A DNA stretch of 5,838 bases, taken from Ignavibacteriaceae bacterium. Lineage in GTDB: Bacteria; Bacteroidota; Ignavibacteria; Ignavibacteriales; Ignavibacteriaceae. Positions 4,801 through 5,838 of this stretch are shown one piece after another (position 1 is the first letter of the stretch; each line of letters begins with the position of its first letter). Where the stretch lies: NCBI GenBank assembly GCA_025455085.1, contig JALONF010000140.1, positions 1 to 5,838 of the forward strand, read 5' to 3'. The notes below the pieces were generated by a model. That model did no database searches and was not told the origin of the DNA. It worked only from the letters and a program-made list of their open reading frames with translations. The position numbers were made by a program, and so were the translations under genes.

Positions 4801-5838
4801 ATGGCTGAAAAAAGTTTCAACATATTGGTAATCGGTGGAGGTATAATAGGGACTGCCACGGCACTTTCTCTACAAAACAGTTCATATTTAAACATTTTAT
4901 TGATTGAAGCAGAAAAAAAACTTGCATTCCACCAAACAGGAAATAACAGCGGGGTTATTCATTCCGGACTCTACTACAAGCCCGGGTCCCTTAAGGCGAA
5001 GAACTGTACTGATGGAAGAGAAATGCTTTATAAGTTTTGCGAAGAGCAAAATATCCCTCACGAGAGATGTGGCAAAATTGTAGTCGCCACCAACGAATCT
5101 GAGTTGAATGCTCTAGATGAATTATATAAAAAAGGTATTGCAAACGGTTTAATTGGAATAAAAAAATTAAGTTCAGCTGAGATCAAAAAATATGAGCCTC
5201 ATACAACTGGAATTGCCGGATTATTCGTACCGCAGACAGGTATAGTTGATTACTCAAAAGTAACCGACGCTTATGCTAAATTATTTTTAGACAGGGGTGG
5301 CTATATAGAAACAAATTGTAAATTTCTTTCGCTAAAAAATTCTAATGGTGAACTTATCATCGTTACATCCAAAGGCGAATTTAGAGCTAACTTTCTTGTC
5401 AACTGCGGGGGATTATATTGCGACAGAATTGCAAAACTATGCGGCGTTAACCCTGGGCTGCAGATTGTTCCTTTCAGAGGAGAATATTACAAGCTGAAAA
5501 AAGAGAAAGAGTACCTTGTTAAAAATTTAATTTATCCGGTTCCCGATCCTCGCTTTCCATTTCTTGGAGTGCATTTTACAAGAATGATGAAAAGCGGAGT
5601 TGAAGCAGGACCAAACGCTGTGCTTGCATTCAAAAGAGAGGGATATACTAAAAAAGATTTTTCTGCTGCTGATTTATCACAAATGTTTTTTTATTCTGGA
5701 TTCTGGAAGATGGCATCAAAATATTACAAAATGGGTTTTGGTGAATTTTATCGTTCATTCAGCAAGACGGCTTTTGTAAGAGCATTGCAAAAATTAATTC
5801 CTGAAATCCAGGAAGATGATATTGAAGCTGGTGGTTCG
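4801..5838 (+). CDS. lhgO: L-2-hydroxyglutarate oxidase/dehydrogenase (FAD), cut by right edge
   Basis: FAD-dependent enzyme of the DAO fold that oxidises L-2-hydroxyglutarate to 2-oxoglutarate, removing a by-product of TCA-cycle dehydrogenases or serving lysine/glutarate breakdown. Electrons go to oxygen or to the membrane quinone pool, depending on the member. The 346 codons present are open to the window end; the family is about 400 residues. Visible are the dinucleotide-binding strand and loop ILVIGGGIIGTATALSL (8-24) with the ribose-binding acid in LLIEAE (33-38), the signature TGNNSGVIHSGLYYKPGSLK (46-65), VPQTGIVDY (143-151), the second FAD segment FLVNCGGLYCDRIAKLCG (198-215), VPFRGEYYKL (223-232), and YPVPDPRFPFLGVHFTR (245-261) followed by GPNAVLAFKREGY (270-282). 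These are diagnostic for LhgO rather than glycerol-3-phosphate dehydrogenase. ATG at 4801 is the only start after an in-frame TAA at 4759-4761; no Shine-Dalgarno is visible. It is divergent from the two-TM/YceI operon. Confidence 0.95.
   Translation, partial: MAEKSFNILVIGGGIIGTATALSLQNSSYLNILLIEAEKKLAFHQTGNNSGVIHSGLYYKPGSLKAKNCTDGREMLYKFCEEQNIPHERCGKIVVATNESELNALDELYKKGIANGLIGIKKLSSAEIKKYEPHTTGIAGLFVPQTGIVDYSKVTDAYAKLFLDRGGYIETNCKFLSLKNSNGELIIVTSKGEFRANFLVNCGGLYCDRIAKLCGVNPGLQIVPFRGEYYKLKKEKEYLVKNLIYPVPDPRFPFLGVHFTRMMKSGVEAGPNAVLAFKREGYTKKDFSAADLSQMFFYSGFWKMASKYYKMGFGEFYRSFSKTAFVRALQKLIPEIQEDDIEAGGS

Noticed and set aside
1..5838. A defence island, mobile element or other novel multi-gene system
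   Set aside because: Every sizeable gene belongs to a recognisable chromosomal family except the 96-residue membrane protein. No nuclease, transposase, integrase, terminal repeats, spacer array or phage gene is present.

Overview
The window is an A+T-rich chromosomal segment from a bacterium of the Bacteroidota/Ignavibacteriota (FCB) group. This rests on a small PorT-like outer-membrane beta-barrel protein with a typical signal peptide, on TAnnTTTG promoter boxes of the Bacteroidota type upstream of two genes, on several genes with little or no Shine-Dalgarno sequence, and on protein variants common in that group. The assignment to Ignavibacteriota rather than Bacteroidota proper is an impression, not proven. 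All intact genes look like chromosomal housekeeping or accessory metabolism. I see no transposase, integrase, phage gene, tRNA, rRNA or CRISPR array.

Layout. Bases 1-429 (minus) are the N-terminal 143 codons of 4-alpha-glucanotransferase (MalQ), running off the left edge. Bases 547-1179 (minus) encode an outer-membrane beta-barrel protein with its own intrinsic terminator at 507-536. A divergent intergenic region (1180-1350) holds a Bacteroidota-type promoter in each direction and two adjoining inverted repeats. Rightward from it, 1351-1965 encode a YqaA-like DedA/VTT membrane protein that must start at UUG. Then 2146-2445 encode a small GYD-domain protein and 2563-3036 a YbaK/EbsC-family aminoacyl-tRNA deacylase with a near-perfect Shine-Dalgarno. 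These are followed, convergently, by a LOG-like Rossmann protein (3066-3605, minus).

Bases 4620-3704 (minus) form a tight two-gene operon: a 96-residue two-TM membrane protein of unknown function, then a secreted YceI-family lipocalin-like protein, joined by an ATGA stop/start overlap and ended by a strong terminator at 3648-3678. A 180-base divergent gap with operator-like inverted repeats separates it from the last gene (4801-5838, plus). That gene is an L-2-hydroxyglutarate oxidase (LhgO) of which the first 346 codons are present.

The genes do not form one pathway. MalQ handles maltodextrins and glycogen. LhgO repairs the metabolic by-product L-2-hydroxyglutarate and feeds electrons to the membrane. 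The deacylase proofreads mischarged tRNA. YceI and its partner act at or beyond the inner membrane, and the beta-barrel protein is in the outer membrane. I found no convincing new system. The points most worth a second look are the YceI/two-TM pair, the palindrome-dense divergent promoter region, the LOG-like protein with a changed nucleotide-binding motif, and the hexamer array and hairpin at 2455-2524.
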